From positions 62,001-126,000 of the forward strand of contig NZ_CP099917.1 in NCBI RefSeq assembly GCF_030994125.1: DNA of 64,000 bases, given 5' to 3'. This document shows, piece after piece, positions 1 through 9,583 of the stretch. The position numbers were made by a program, and so were the translations under genes. Every line of letters starts with the position of its first letter. Within the stretch, counting starts at the first letter, position 1. The notes beneath the pieces were generated by a model. That model saw nothing but the letters and a program-made list of their open reading frames with translations, had not been told where the DNA came from and did no database searches. This DNA comes from Pseudoalteromonas xiamenensis. GTDB lineage: Bacteria > Pseudomonadota > Gammaproteobacteria > Enterobacterales > Alteromonadaceae.

Positions 1-2
1 CA

Positions 3-1022
3 CTTGACGTACTTTTCAATCTATATCAACTTGATGCCCGCCAGGTATCACAAGTGAATCGCGCTAATACGCTACATTTTGAGACGTCGTCAGCTTTTGC
101 TAATCGTCTAAAGAAGAACCTTCAAGGTCTTAAATCTTGGGTAAAACAAAATAACATTGAAGCGTACCGTGCTTATGATGCAGACATTCCTGAGTACAAT
201 GTCGCGGTGGACGTTTATCCATCACATGCAGTTATTTACGAATATGCGGCACCAAAAAATGTAGATGAAAAAGTCGCGGAAAAGCGTTTGCAGGACGTTA
301 TTACGTTAACTGCACAAACACTCGACGTGGCGCCTGAGAATGTGGCGGTTAAAGTACGCAAACGCCAAAAAGGGGAGAATCAGTACGAGGTATTGAGCCG
401 CCAAGACCGCGTAATGGAAGTTAACGAATTCGGCGCGAAGTTTAAGGTCAATTTATTTGACTATTTGGATACAGGGTTATTTCTAGATCATCGCTTAGCA
501 AGACGTTACATCCAAGATAATGCAAAAGACAAACGATTCCTCAATCTGTTTTCATATACTGGAAGCGCTTCAGTCCATGCAGCACTCGGCGGGGCAAAGT
601 CTGTTGTGACGGTAGATATGTCACGAACTTACCTTAAGTGGGCGGAAGAAAACTTTGCACTTAATAACCTAAAAAGCCCACGTTACCGTTTCGAGCAGGC
701 GGATTGTTTAAAGTGGCTAGAGCATGCACAAGGTCAGTACGACCTCATCTTTTTAGACCCGCCAACGTTCTCAAATTCGAAACGGATGCAAGCCGTGTTT
801 GACGTACAGCGAGATCATATTCAGCTGTTTTCATGGGTTAAGAAAATTCTTAGCTCAAATGGCACGCTACTGTTTTCGAACAATAAGCGCGGTTTTGAAA
901 TCGATGAACTTGGTTTGATGGGACTGGGCTTAAAAGCACAATGCATTTCAGATAAAACCATTTCACCCGATTTTAAGCGCAACAAACAGATACATAATAG
1001 CTGGTTGATCACGCATGCTTAG
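3..1022 (+). CDS. rlmL: 23S rRNA methyltransferase RlmKL, C-terminal part (5' end outside window)
   Basis: The reading frame is open from the window edge (frame of base 3), so the GTG at 54 is internal and the gene is cut on its 5' side. The visible ~339 residues match the RlmK half of the fused RlmKL enzyme, which makes m7G2069 in 23S rRNA; the RlmL half (m2G2445) and THUMP domain lie upstream. The SAM-binding fold is seen in [19 protein letters not shown] (nt ~539-595) with the acidic end of strand 2 in VTVDMS, and the catalytic-type motif [12 protein letters not shown] is at nt ~753-789. The last 8 bases overlap the next gene, suggesting coupled translation. Family assignment is firm; only the N-terminus is missing. 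Confidence 0.95.
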   Translation, partial: LDVLFNLYQLDARQVSQVNRANTLHFETSSAFANRLKKNLQGLKSWVKQNNIEAYRAYDADIPEYNVAVDVYPSHAVIYEYAAPKNVDEKVAEKRLQDVITLTAQTLDVAPENVAVKVRKRQKGENQYEVLSRQDRVMEVNEFGAKFKVNLFDYLDTGLFLDHRLARRYIQDNAKDKRFLNLFSYTGSASVHAALGGAKSVVTVDMSRTYLKWAEENFALNNLKSPRYRFEQADCLKWLEHAQGQYDLIFLDPPTFSNSKRMQAVFDVQRDHIQLFSWVKKILSSNGTLLFSNNKRGFEIDELGLMGLGLKAQCISDKTISPDFKRNKQIHNSWLITHA

Positions 1023-1245
1023 TCTGACGTTGTATCATACTGAAGGTTGCCATTTATGTGAAATGGCACATGACCTGATAAGCGACGTTGTCGATTTATC
1101 GGTATTACAACTTCAAGACATAGTTGATGATGCAGAATTAATGGAGCGGTATCAGGTTTCTATTCCTGTTTTACTAAGGCAGGACAACGGAAAAGAACTG
1201 TATTGGCCTTTTGATAAACAACAAGTAGAAGAATTTTTAGCATAG
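1015..1245 (+). CDS. glutaredoxin family protein (DUF836 type)
   Basis: A small 76-residue protein with a thioredoxin-fold start and a CxxC redox motif in [13 protein letters not shown] (residues ~7-19). The cis-Pro region is SIPVLL near residue 50. This is the size and layout of the DUF836/glutaredoxin-like family that sits between rlmL and uup in many gammaproteobacteria. It overlaps rlmL by 8 bases and is followed 1 base later by uup, so the three are probably one transcript. The partner and substrate are not known from the sequence; a thiol-disulfide exchange role is inferred from the motif only. Confidence 0.88.
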   Translation: MLSLTLYHTEGCHLCEMAHDLISDVVDLSVLQLQDIVDDAELMERYQVSIPVLLRQDNGKELYWPFDKQQVEEFLA

Positions 1246-1246
1246 T

Positions 1247-3151
1247 ATGGATTTAATTCGAATTAGCAAAGCGCAGCTCGCGTTTGGTACACATCCACTG
1301 CTTGACGACGCTGAAGCGGTGATCTGTAGTGGCGAGCGTGTTTGTATCGTCGGACGTAACGGTGCGGGTAAATCAACCCTTTTAAAAGTGTTAGATGGAC
1401 AAGTGCTGCTAGACGACGGTGAAATCAACCGTGTACAAGGTTTGAAAGTATCTCGTTTAGAGCAGGATCCACCGCGCGGTGCATCGGGTACTGTTTTTGA
1501 TTATGTCGCTCAAGGGCTACCGGATGTTGCGGAATTGCTGATTGAATATCACCGCCTTAGTGACGAAATGCAGAGTAATCATTCGGAACAGTTGCTAAAG
1601 CGTTTTGAACGGATCTCTGCAGACCTCGAGGCGGTGGACGGTTGGCGTTTTGAAAGCCGTATTAAACTGGTTTTAACGCAGCTAGAACTGACACCAAACT
1701 TGGAACTTAACTCACTTTCTGGTGGATGGTTAAGAAAGGTCGCTTTGGCAAAGGCACTGGTTAGTGACCCTGACCTGTTGTTACTTGACGAACCAACAAA
1801 CCATCTTGATTTGCAAAGTGTGGTATGGCTTGAACAATTGCTTAAAGATTTTAAAGGTGGGATCGTGTTTATCTCGCATGACCGTGCGTTTATTCGAGCC
1901 GTTGCTACACGTATTCTAGACCTAGACCGAGGCCAGCTTATTTCTTACCCAGGTAATTATGAAAAATACCTTGAACAGAAAAGTCATGATCTCAAAGTTG
2001 AAGAAACACAAAATGCGCTTTTTGACAAAAAGCTTGCTGAAGAAGAGGCATGGATTCGACAAGGCATTAAAGCGCGTCGTACTCGTAATGAAGGCCGCGT
2101 AAGAGCGCTAAAGTCTTTGCGTCAAGAGCGTCGATCGCGCGTTGATCAAGTCGGAAAAGTCGACTTCAACATTGAAAATGCTGAACGTTCGGGTAAGTTG
2201 GTTTTTGAAGCTCAGCACATTTCACACGAGTTTGGCGAAAAGAGCATTGTTAAAGACTTTTCAACGATTGTGATGCGTGGCGATCGTATCGGGCTTGTTG
2301 GTCCCAATGGTGTAGGTAAAACAACGTTGCTAAAACTGCTCTTTGGTTCATTACAGCCACAGAGCGGTAAAGTGAAGCAGGGTGTAAACCTCGAATTTGC
2401 TTATTTTGACCAATATCGTCAAGTGCTCGACGAAGAAGCGACAGTTCAAGATAACGTTGCTGAAGGCAAACAAGAAGTCATGATGGGCGGACGAAGTCGT
2501 CATGTATTAGGTTATTTACAAGATTTCTTGTTCCCGCCAGCTCGGGCTAGAACGCCTGTAAAAGCACTCTCGGGCGGAGAAAAAAACCGACTCCTACTGG
2601 CTAAACTATTCGTTAAGCCGTCAAATGTGCTTGTACTCGACGAACCCACAAACGACTTGGATATTGAAACGCTCGAGCTTTTGGAAGAAATTATTGAGCA
2701 ATATCAAGGCACCGTGCTGATCGTGAGTCATGACCGAGAGTTCATAGACAACACCTGTAGTGCGGTGTGGGCGTTTGAAGGTAACGGAAAAGTAACGGAG
2801 ATAGTCGGCGGCTATAGCGATTGCGAAGCGTACCTTAGACAACAGGCTGCGATCCAAAAAGAAAATGAAAAGCCAGTGCAAAATGAAACAGTTGTTAAAG
2901 CTGTTGCGCCGAAAAAGGCAAATAATAAGTTAAGTTATAAGTTAAAACTTGAATTAGAGTCATTACCAAGTAAAGTGGAAGCGCTCGAAGTAGAGCTAGA
3001 AACACAACAGGCGCTTGTCAATGATCCTGAGTTTTTTAAGCAAGATGCGGAAACTACTCAAGCGGCATTGAACCATTTAGCTGATCTCGAGTCGAAGCTC
3101 GAAACCGCATTTAATCGCTGGGAAGAACTCGAAGCATTACAGAATCAGTAA
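1247..3151 (+). CDS. uup: ABC-F family ATPase Uup
   Basis: Soluble tandem ATPase without membrane segments, 634 residues, the usual Uup length. Domain 1 has Walker A GRNGAGKST (residues 36-44), signature LSGGWLRKVALA (~157) and Walker B LLLLDEPTNHLD (~177). Domain 2 has GPNGVGKTT (~350), LSGGEKNRLLLA (~440) and VLVLDEPTNDLD (~463). A charged C-terminal region of about 80 residues predicted as coiled coil (LKLELESLPSKVEALEVE onward) is the Uup-type DNA/RNA-binding tail. ABC-F proteins act on ribosomes or branched nucleic acids. Uup in E. coli affects transposon excision and ribosome function; the role here is by homology. It lies one base after the glutaredoxin-like gene. Confidence 0.95.
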   Translation: MDLIRISKAQLAFGTHPLLDDAEAVICSGERVCIVGRNGAGKSTLLKVLDGQVLLDDGEINRVQGLKVSRLEQDPPRGASGTVFDYVAQGLPDVAELLIEYHRLSDEMQSNHSEQLLKRFERISADLEAVDGWRFESRIKLVLTQLELTPNLELNSLSGGWLRKVALAKALVSDPDLLLLDEPTNHLDLQSVVWLEQLLKDFKGGIVFISHDRAFIRAVATRILDLDRGQLISYPGNYEKYLEQKSHDLKVEETQNALFDKKLAEEEAWIRQGIKARRTRNEGRVRALKSLRQERRSRVDQVGKVDFNIENAERSGKLVFEAQHISHEFGEKSIVKDFSTIVMRGDRIGLVGPNGVGKTTLLKLLFGSLQPQSGKVKQGVNLEFAYFDQYRQVLDEEATVQDNVAEGKQEVMMGGRSRHVLGYLQDFLFPPARARTPVKALSGGEKNRLLLAKLFVKPSNVLVLDEPTNDLDIETLELLEEIIEQYQGTVLIVSHDREFIDNTCSAVWAFEGNGKVTEIVGGYSDCEAYLRQQAAIQKENEKPVQNETVVKAVAPKKANNKLSYKLKLELESLPSKVEALEVELETQQALVNDPEFFKQDAETTQAALNHLADLESKLETAFNRWEELEALQNQ

Positions 3152-3159
3152 GGATTAAA

Positions 3160-4899
3160 ATGAAAAGAACGACACTCGCTGCAAGTATTGCTGCAGCGTT
3201 TTGCAGCCAAGCCTTTGCTGCAACTTATCAGTTAACAGAGCTACCTTCGATGGAAGGTGTTAAACACACTTATGTTGCAGACGCAAACGAGAGTGGCTTT
3301 GCCATTGGTCAAACACGTGGTGTGTTCAATTTACCCATTGATTTATCATACATTGACTATGAAGATTCCAGCCTCACATCATTTTATGACCAAGTAAAAC
3401 GTGAGTATGAGTTAATTGATAAAACCATTACCTTCACGCTAGACGACATAAAAAATAATAATGCAGTAGCAACGAACGCTGATGCACATTCTTTTATGAT
3501 GCGTTATCTCACGGCGCAAGGTTCGAATGGCGAAATTCAAAAGCTAGTAGACGGTTTTGCGATTACCTTTAACGGTCAACAAGTACAAGAACAAGTACTT
3601 TTTGATACCGCCTCAAGCGATTATGATGGACTAACACGTTCTGTCTCTAATTTCCTGAACTCTGTTGCTGAAGACGGCACAATTGCAGGGTGGGGCTCGG
3701 CACCATTTGCTAAAACAACGTTCACAAATTCGGACGGTGATCAGCTAACCCAGTTTGAAACACCTTGGTTTTCGCGCGGTATTATCATTAAACCAAGTGG
3801 TGAGAAAGTAACGTTAGATCCAAAAGAAGCAACGCTTGGTGGTTATACCAAAGCGATGGACGTAGTACATCTTGATGACGGAAGTTATTTAGTCGCAGGT
3901 CAAAGCTCGGTATCGATCTCGAAAAACGGTCAAGAATTATATGACGACCAATGTAAAGGTGAGTCACAGTCTATCGCGGTTTGTCGCTGGACACGTCAAC
4001 GCTCTGAAACCTTCTATAATGCTAACGCTTTCCTTTGGAAACTTGATGCAAATTTCAATCTAATAGAAGCAACGGATTTAGGTTTAGGTTTAACGCCGTT
4101 TGACGACGAAGACAATGCATTTGTGTCAGGCGGTCTTGCAGTAAACAAAAATGGTATTGTCGCCGGTTTTTCGCCTATTCGTACTCCACGTACTAATGAC
4201 AATGAAAAATCAGGTCAAATCGTAGCTGGTTACTTTAAAGATGGCAGTTTCACTGCCGCTCCAAAAGTAAATGATGACTTTGAGTCGGGTAAAGCGGTTG
4301 ATATTAATGAAAATAACGTTTTAATTGGTAACCAATTCCGTCGTATCGAAGGTAATGGAACGAGTACTGTTGGTTTTTACGTTGATATTAACAACAACGT
4401 TGAAGCGGATATTGGAGGTTTCTTCTTAGGTTCAGACGTTGCAGTAGAGTCTATTAATAACTCAGGCTACATTGTTGGCCAAGCAGAAGTAGATAAAAAC
4501 ACGTCAAATCGTCGCCGAGAAGCCTTTATTTACAAAATGGGTGATGAAAAAATTACCAACATCAATAATCTATTACCATGTAAAGACCCAGCTACGGGTG
4601 AAAACTTTAAGTACACGGTCGCTGAAGCGAACAAGATTACTGATGGGAATATTATTTATGGTATCGCCACTAAGACAGTGGAGAAACGTAATACCAAAGG
4701 TGAAGTGGTGACCGATGTGGATGGGAAAATAGAATACGAAAGTATCGCCGTTCCTGTTGTTCTAACGCCAATTGCTGGTGAATTAGAAACGTGCCTGGCA
4801 CCAGAAGTGGAGCAATATGAACGTAAGTCTGCAAGTTGGGGCTGGTTGTCGTTATTAATGCTGCCTCTGGTTCATATACGCCGCAAAATGAAAGCCTAA
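3160..4899 (+). CDS. exported DUF3466 family protein
   Basis: 579 residues with a clear Sec signal peptide (MKRTTLAASIAAAFCSQAFA, cleavage after AFA). The body is rich in repeated Gly/Asn/Asp turns of the type V-x-G-x-S/A-x-V (IAGWGSAPF, LVAGQSSVS, GIVAGFSPI, YIVGQAEVD), as in the HAF/DUF3466 beta-propeller-like proteins. The last 25 residues (SASWGWLSLLMLPLVHIRRK) form a short hydrophobic helix ending in Arg/Lys, the layout of a C-terminal sorting tail (GlyGly-CTERM-like), though the Gly pair is missing. It starts 8 bases after uup and ends at a strong terminator. Function unknown; a surface or periplasmic role is inferred. Confidence 0.85.
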   Translation: MKRTTLAASIAAAFCSQAFAATYQLTELPSMEGVKHTYVADANESGFAIGQTRGVFNLPIDLSYIDYEDSSLTSFYDQVKREYELIDKTITFTLDDIKNNNAVATNADAHSFMMRYLTAQGSNGEIQKLVDGFAITFNGQQVQEQVLFDTASSDYDGLTRSVSNFLNSVAEDGTIAGWGSAPFAKTTFTNSDGDQLTQFETPWFSRGIIIKPSGEKVTLDPKEATLGGYTKAMDVVHLDDGSYLVAGQSSVSISKNGQELYDDQCKGESQSIAVCRWTRQRSETFYNANAFLWKLDANFNLIEATDLGLGLTPFDDEDNAFVSGGLAVNKNGIVAGFSPIRTPRTNDNEKSGQIVAGYFKDGSFTAAPKVNDDFESGKAVDINENNVLIGNQFRRIEGNGTSTVGFYVDINNNVEADIGGFFLGSDVAVESINNSGYIVGQAEVDKNTSNRRREAFIYKMGDEKITNINNLLPCKDPATGENFKYTVAEANKITDGNIIYGIATKTVEKRNTKGEVVTDVDGKIEYESIAVPVVLTPIAGELETCLAPEVEQYERKSASWGWLSLLMLPLVHIRRKMKA

Positions 4900-4912
4900 A
4901 AAGCAATTATTC

Positions 4913-4938
4913 AAAAAAAGCCCGATAGGGCTTTTTTT
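4913..4938. terminator. bidirectional intrinsic terminator
   Basis: An A-run leading into an AAGCCC stem, GATA loop and GGGCTT stem followed by a T-run. It lies between the convergent DUF3466 gene and the DUF2062 gene and is T-rich in both directions. Confidence 0.9.
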
Positions 4939-5044
4939 ATTGTAATTCAGCGCCTTAAATATAGAACTTGTGATGTATAGCGTGAAATTATGTCATGCAA
5001 TTATTTCACGTGTTCATCGTCTTAAATCGACTAAACTCTCAGCG

Positions 5045-5554
5045 TTATTTCTTAGTACGCTCCGCCCAAGCTTTATTAACAGAACGACGCCATAAGTAAT
5101 CGATGCCGAAGTAACCAACAATCGATGACACCGTCGCACAAACGAGACATCCGACAATAAACGCAGGCCCGATGGTGGAAATGCTTTCTGTCAGCCACTG
5201 CCAACTTGCTTCAAATTGAAACGGTTGCTGTTCATGGCCGAGTACGGCAACTCCGACGAGGTAGGCGCCATAAAAAATAGGGGGCATCGTAAGCGGGTTA
5301 GTAAGCCAAACTAATGCAATTGACAACGGTAAGTTCACTCGTAACGGAATAGCGAGTGCAGCGGCTAAAACCATTTGAAATGGAACAGGGATGAACGCGA
5401 AAAAGAGACCTACTGCGAAAGCGCCACGAGCTGAGCGACGATTCAAATGCCACAAATTGGCATCATGCAACAAAGATCCAAAAATCTTAAGCGCTTTTTG
5501 TTCTTTAATTTTACTGTGATCGGGCATTAAGCGTTGGATCGTTTTTTTAGCCAT
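5045..5554 (-). CDS. DUF2062 family inner membrane protein
   Basis: About 169 residues from the ATG at 5554 (a TTG three codons upstream is possible). DUF2062 hallmarks are visible: RRSARGAFAVGLFFAFIPVPFQM, a hydrophobic stretch with the FIPVPFQM signature, then SIALVWLTNPLTMPPIFYGAYLVG, and a last membrane helix (GPAFIVGCLVCATVSSIVGYFG). Three to four membrane segments are likely. The family is often next to comEC in gammaproteobacteria, and here the two genes diverge with overlapping 5' ends. The function of the family is not established. Confidence 0.88.
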   Translation of the reverse strand: MAKKTIQRLMPDHSKIKEQKALKIFGSLLHDANLWHLNRRSARGAFAVGLFFAFIPVPFQMVLAAALAIPLRVNLPLSIALVWLTNPLTMPPIFYGAYLVGVAVLGHEQQPFQFEASWQWLTESISTIGPAFIVGCLVCATVSSIVGYFGIDYLWRRSVNKAWAERTKK

Positions 5555-7783
5555 AGTTTGCAACCATCTACTTCAAAACTGATATGTTGGGGATTCCTTT
5601 ACGGCAGCGCGAGCACAATGTTTGGGTTTGGCTCGTGGTTTTTTTGGACCACTACTGTCGCTTTACTTTTCCTAGCGGTCTATTTTAAGACGATTTCCGC
5701 TTTAGTGTTAGGTTTTATTTTAGGGATTTTATATGTCTTTTTTATTGTAACAAAATCTCAAACAACGACATTTTCTCTCGACATGAAACCAATTGACGTA
5801 AAAGTTGAAATAGAACGGATAATTTCGACTACGCCAAATTCCTATACTCAAGCGAAAGTCTGCCAAGACGAATACCCATACCAATGCCAACGCGGATACT
5901 TAACTTTCCCGAATAAAAGCATACATATTGACGAAAATACACGACTCGCTGCGACGGTTAAGTTAAAACCTTTCAGAACGACCAGTCATTTTTATGGGCG
6001 AGATAACACTTTAAAAGCGTATCTGGAGGGCATCGTTTTCAAAGGGAAGGTCTTATCAATTTCAGATACTGATAAAAAGAAAACATCGCTAAGAACACGG
6101 TTTCGATCTTGGTGGAAAAACCAACTTGTTGGGTTTAGATACGACTGGCTCTATTACGTCCTACTAACGGGTGATAAATCGATGATGTCAAAGGAAGATA
6201 ACACACGGTTTAAGGAGCATGGAATAAGTCATTTGTTAGCGATTTCAGGTATGCACGTGGGGATCATGTATACCATTTGTTTTTGGATGACGAAAGTCTT
6301 ACAAATTCCGATACTGTTTAAGAGGTTACAGCGAATAGATCTAAATAGACTCGCGGCTCTTTTTTCGTTAATAGTGGCGTTGCTATACGTGTATTTAAGT
6401 GGTGGTGCCGTTTCATCAGTCCGAGCATTTATCATGTTGAGTTGTATGGTTTGTGCTTATGTTCTGCGGCGCCACTACTTATCATTTCAAGTCTTATTAT
6501 TTGCATTGTTCTTAACCGTATTGTATTCCCCTTCAGTATGGTTTGATTATGGTTTCTACCTTTCTTATTTAGCCTGCGTCGCCATAATTGGAGTATTAAA
6601 GTGTGCTCGCCGCTTTCAGCTGAAGAATTGGTTCTGCTTGCTATTAATTATTCAAGTGGCGTGTTTTATTTTACTCGCACCTATATCAGCTTATTTCTTT
6701 CAGGGTATTAGCGTAAGTGGGATTTGGGTAAACCTTGTCGCCATCCCATTTTTGAGCTTTGTCCTTTTTCCTTGTTTGTTATTACAAGTCGTACTTTCTT
6801 GTCTCCATGTTCAACCATTTATTTTCGACGTTTTAGACTTCGTTCTTCAGTTTGCGTTTACGAAGCTAGAAACCATTCCGAAACATTTGCAGTGGCTTGA
6901 AGTAATGCAAATAAGATGGCAAACGGTGGTAAGTTGTTATTTAGCACTTTTACTATTGTTCTTTGATAAGTTACGTCGTTTCGCCCTACTTATGCTGGCG
7001 TTTCCAATCCATCAGTTTCTTACTAAAGAAGAACCGCTATTTAGCCTCGTCGTATTTGATGTTGGACACGGTACAATGGTGTTGCTTGAACGCAATAATC
7101 AAGGAATTCTTTATGATTTAGGTCCAAGCTATTTTGAACGTTTTAATTATGTTGATTCGGTGCTGCTTCCATTTAGCCAAAAAGAGAACATATCCATTGA
7201 GTATTTAATATTGAGCCATGACGATAAAGATCACACTGGTGGGCTGGACGCTTTTCTGAAATCATCCTTGAGTGAGTCTATACAATCGGGTAATCGTGTG
7301 CTAGCGGCACCTTTATGCCCTGACAACGCCGTACGGTTAGAGAACGGACTCCACGTTACTCCACTTTGGCCACGTGGTTCCCAAGAAATGAAAGGTGACA
7401 ATAACAACTCCTGTGTTGTTTTAGTTGAACATCAAAACTACCGAATTTTGCTCGCTGGTGATATTGAAAAAGAAGTAGAAAATCAATTGATAAGTAACCA
7501 ACTAGACAAAATGGATGTTTTGTTAGTACCTCATCATGGTTCGAAAACGTCCTCTTCAAATGCTTTCATTAATCATTTAAAACCAAAATATGCCATCTTT
7601 TCTCGGGCGTTTTACAATCCATGGCGCATCCCGCACCCTCAAGTAACCTCACGGTACATAGAAGCCGGTGCGACTATTTTAGATACGGCGTTAGATGGAG
7701 ATATAAAAATCACCTTTTATGAAAATGAAATGCGAGTTGAGAAAGCGCGAGACGTGCGCGCGTGGTGGTTTTATGACAATTAA
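5534..7783 (+). CDS. comEC: DNA internalization-related competence protein ComEC/Rec2
   Basis: Multi-pass membrane protein of about 749 residues thought to carry single-stranded DNA across the inner membrane during natural transformation. N-terminal hydrophobic segments are followed by the Competence domain with its signature LLTGDKSMMSKEDNTRF ... GISHLLAISGMHVG (residues ~210-240). The C-terminal third is a metallo-beta-lactamase-like domain: FDVGHGTM (~507), SHDDKDHTGG (~560), LLAGDIEKEVE and VPHHGSKTSSS. The start is uncertain: the frame opens at a TTG at 5534, with a TTG at 5558 and the first ATG at 5618, none with a good Shine-Dalgarno. The gene overlaps the 5' end of the DUF2062 gene on the other strand. 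Competence of this organism is inferred only. Confidence 0.92.
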   Translation: MDRFFSHSLQPSTSKLICWGFLYGSASTMFGFGSWFFWTTTVALLFLAVYFKTISALVLGFILGILYVFFIVTKSQTTTFSLDMKPIDVKVEIERIISTTPNSYTQAKVCQDEYPYQCQRGYLTFPNKSIHIDENTRLAATVKLKPFRTTSHFYGRDNTLKAYLEGIVFKGKVLSISDTDKKKTSLRTRFRSWWKNQLVGFRYDWLYYVLLTGDKSMMSKEDNTRFKEHGISHLLAISGMHVGIMYTICFWMTKVLQIPILFKRLQRIDLNRLAALFSLIVALLYVYLSGGAVSSVRAFIMLSCMVCAYVLRRHYLSFQVLLFALFLTVLYSPSVWFDYGFYLSYLACVAIIGVLKCARRFQLKNWFCLLLIIQVACFILLAPISAYFFQGISVSGIWVNLVAIPFLSFVLFPCLLLQVVLSCLHVQPFIFDVLDFVLQFAFTKLETIPKHLQWLEVMQIRWQTVVSCYLALLLLFFDKLRRFALLMLAFPIHQFLTKEEPLFSLVVFDVGHGTMVLLERNNQGILYDLGPSYFERFNYVDSVLLPFSQKENISIEYLILSHDDKDHTGGLDAFLKSSLSESIQSGNRVLAAPLCPDNAVRLENGLHVTPLWPRGSQEMKGDNNNSCVVLVEHQNYRILLAGDIEKEVENQLISNQLDKMDVLLVPHHGSKTSSSNAFINHLKPKYAIFSRAFYNPWRIPHPQVTSRYIEAGATILDTALDGDIKITFYENEMRVEKARDVRAWWFYDN

Positions 7784-7843
7784 ATTTTTGTTTTTGCTAG
7801 TAGGAAGCTACAATATGCGTCGTTTTAGTAGTTGGGCAATTCA

Positions 7844-9583
7844 ATGACGCAATCATCTCTTAAGATATATAAACGCTTACTTTTATATGTAAAGCCGTTC
7901 AAAGCTATCGCCATTTTTTCGGTGATTGGCATGTTGGGCTATTCGGCTATGGATGCGTTATTCGTTCGTCTTATGAAGCCTTTTATTGATGACGGTCTCA
8001 CTGCTGGCAATTCTGAAGTGCTGAGTTTGGCACCATACTTTGTTATGGCGTTAGTGATCGGTCGCGGTATTTTCAACTACATGGCTTCCTATTGCCTCAG
8101 CTACGTTGGCTCACAAGTTGTGAAAACGTTACGGCAGTCGTTATTTGAGCATATGCTCGCGATGCCTGTGAGTTTTCATGATAAGCATTCGAAAGGTGAG
8201 CTTATCTCTAAAATCACTTTCGATACTGAGCAAGTTCAGCAAGCCATCACACGTGCGCTTCAGATTTTAATTCGAGAGGGGGCTTACGTCGTATTTTTGC
8301 TTATCGTAATGTTCGAAGCGTCTTGGAAGCTCTCTCTGATATTCGTGATTGTAACACCGCTAGTTGCAATCATTGTTAGCATCGTATCTAAGCGTTTTCG
8401 AAAGATTTCAAAAAATATCCAAGATGCAATGGGTGAGGTGACCCGTAGTTCAGAACAAATGCTGACTGGTCATAAAGTTATCCATGGTTTTGGTGGGCAA
8501 GATAAAGAAATTAGCCACTTCGATGTGGTGAATAACCGCAATCGTCAGCAACGTGTAAAAATGGACGCGACAAAGGCGCTCAGTGTGTCGGTTATTCAGA
8601 TTCTAGCAGCCGGTTCGATGGCCGTAATTTTAGCCATTATCGCGATGCCTTCGATGCTTGCGACGGTCACGTCTGGCACGTTTGTTACGCTTATTTCTTC
8701 TATGATGCTCATGTTGAGGCCCTTAAAGCAGCTTGCTAACGTGAACAGTGATTTGCAGCGAGGAATTTCGGCAGCGGAAAGTATTTTCGAAGTGTTGGAT
8801 GTTGAGCAAGAGAAAGACGTCGGGAAGCAAGTCGTAGAACGTGTACAAGGCAATATTGAAATTAACTCTTTAACGTTTACGTATCCAACAAAAGATGAAC
8901 CGGTATTACATGGTTTAACCTTAGACATTCAATCAGGAAAAACGGTTGCCCTAGTCGGTCGTTCTGGTTCTGGGAAATCGACGTTATCTAATTTACTCCC
9001 TCGATTTTACGACTACCAAGCAGGTACGATAAAACTAGATGGAATTGAGCTGTCGGAGTATCAGCTGAAGTCTTTAAGGGCACAATTTGCACTGGTTTCG
9101 CAGCAAGTGGTGTTGTTTAACGACACAATTGCCAACAACATAATGTATGGTGCTAAATCGCCGCTGACGAAAGACGAACTCGTTCAGGTGGCTAAACAAG
9201 CTCACGTATGGGAATTTGTTCAAGACTTACCTGATGGGTTGAACACGGTTGTTGGTGAGAATGGTGTCATGTTATCGGGTGGGCAACGCCAGCGAATTGC
9301 TATTGCAAGGGCGATAGTAAAAGATGCACCAATTCTTATTCTTGATGAGGCGACATCAGCGCTAGATACAGAATCAGAACGTTTAATCCAAAAAGCGCTA
9401 GATAGTCTCATGGTAGGTAAAACCTCTATTGTCATTGCGCATAGGCTCTCAACAATTGAAAACGCAGATCTTATTTGCGTGATGGACAAAGGGCGTATTA
9501 TTGAACAAGGTTCTCATGCTGAATTGCTTGATCGAGGTGGTATGTATACCGCGCTTTGTCAGATGCAATCTGGAATCCATTAA
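7844..9583 (+). CDS. msbA: lipid A export ATP-binding/permease protein MsbA
   Basis: Half-transporter that flips lipid A-core across the inner membrane; 579 residues from the ATG at 7844 (E. coli MsbA is 582). Six membrane helices occupy the first ~310 residues. The nucleotide-binding domain shows Walker A GRSGSGKST (~371), signature LSGGQRQRIAIARA (~477), Walker B ILILDEATSALD (~496) and the switch His in VIAHRLSTI. The frame also opens at a TTG four codons earlier, but the ATG fits the family. Its stop TAA shares a base with the lpxK start, giving the msbA-lpxK pair conserved in gammaproteobacteria. Confidence 0.96.
   Translation: MTQSSLKIYKRLLLYVKPFKAIAIFSVIGMLGYSAMDALFVRLMKPFIDDGLTAGNSEVLSLAPYFVMALVIGRGIFNYMASYCLSYVGSQVVKTLRQSLFEHMLAMPVSFHDKHSKGELISKITFDTEQVQQAITRALQILIREGAYVVFLLIVMFEASWKLSLIFVIVTPLVAIIVSIVSKRFRKISKNIQDAMGEVTRSSEQMLTGHKVIHGFGGQDKEISHFDVVNNRNRQQRVKMDATKALSVSVIQILAAGSMAVILAIIAMPSMLATVTSGTFVTLISSMMLMLRPLKQLANVNSDLQRGISAAESIFEVLDVEQEKDVGKQVVERVQGNIEINSLTFTYPTKDEPVLHGLTLDIQSGKTVALVGRSGSGKSTLSNLLPRFYDYQAGTIKLDGIELSEYQLKSLRAQFALVSQQVVLFNDTIANNIMYGAKSPLTKDELVQVAKQAHVWEFVQDLPDGLNTVVGENGVMLSGGQRQRIAIARAIVKDAPILILDEATSALDTESERLIQKALDSLMVGKTSIVIAHRLSTIENADLICVMDKGRIIEQGSHAELLDRGGMYTALCQMQSGIH

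Noticed and set aside
4981..5010. CGTGAAAT...ATTTCACG inverted repeat as a terminator of the DUF2062 gene
   Set aside because: No T tract and a 14-base loop; the nearby 4913-4938 hairpin is the real terminator. It might be a protein site but there is no further support.
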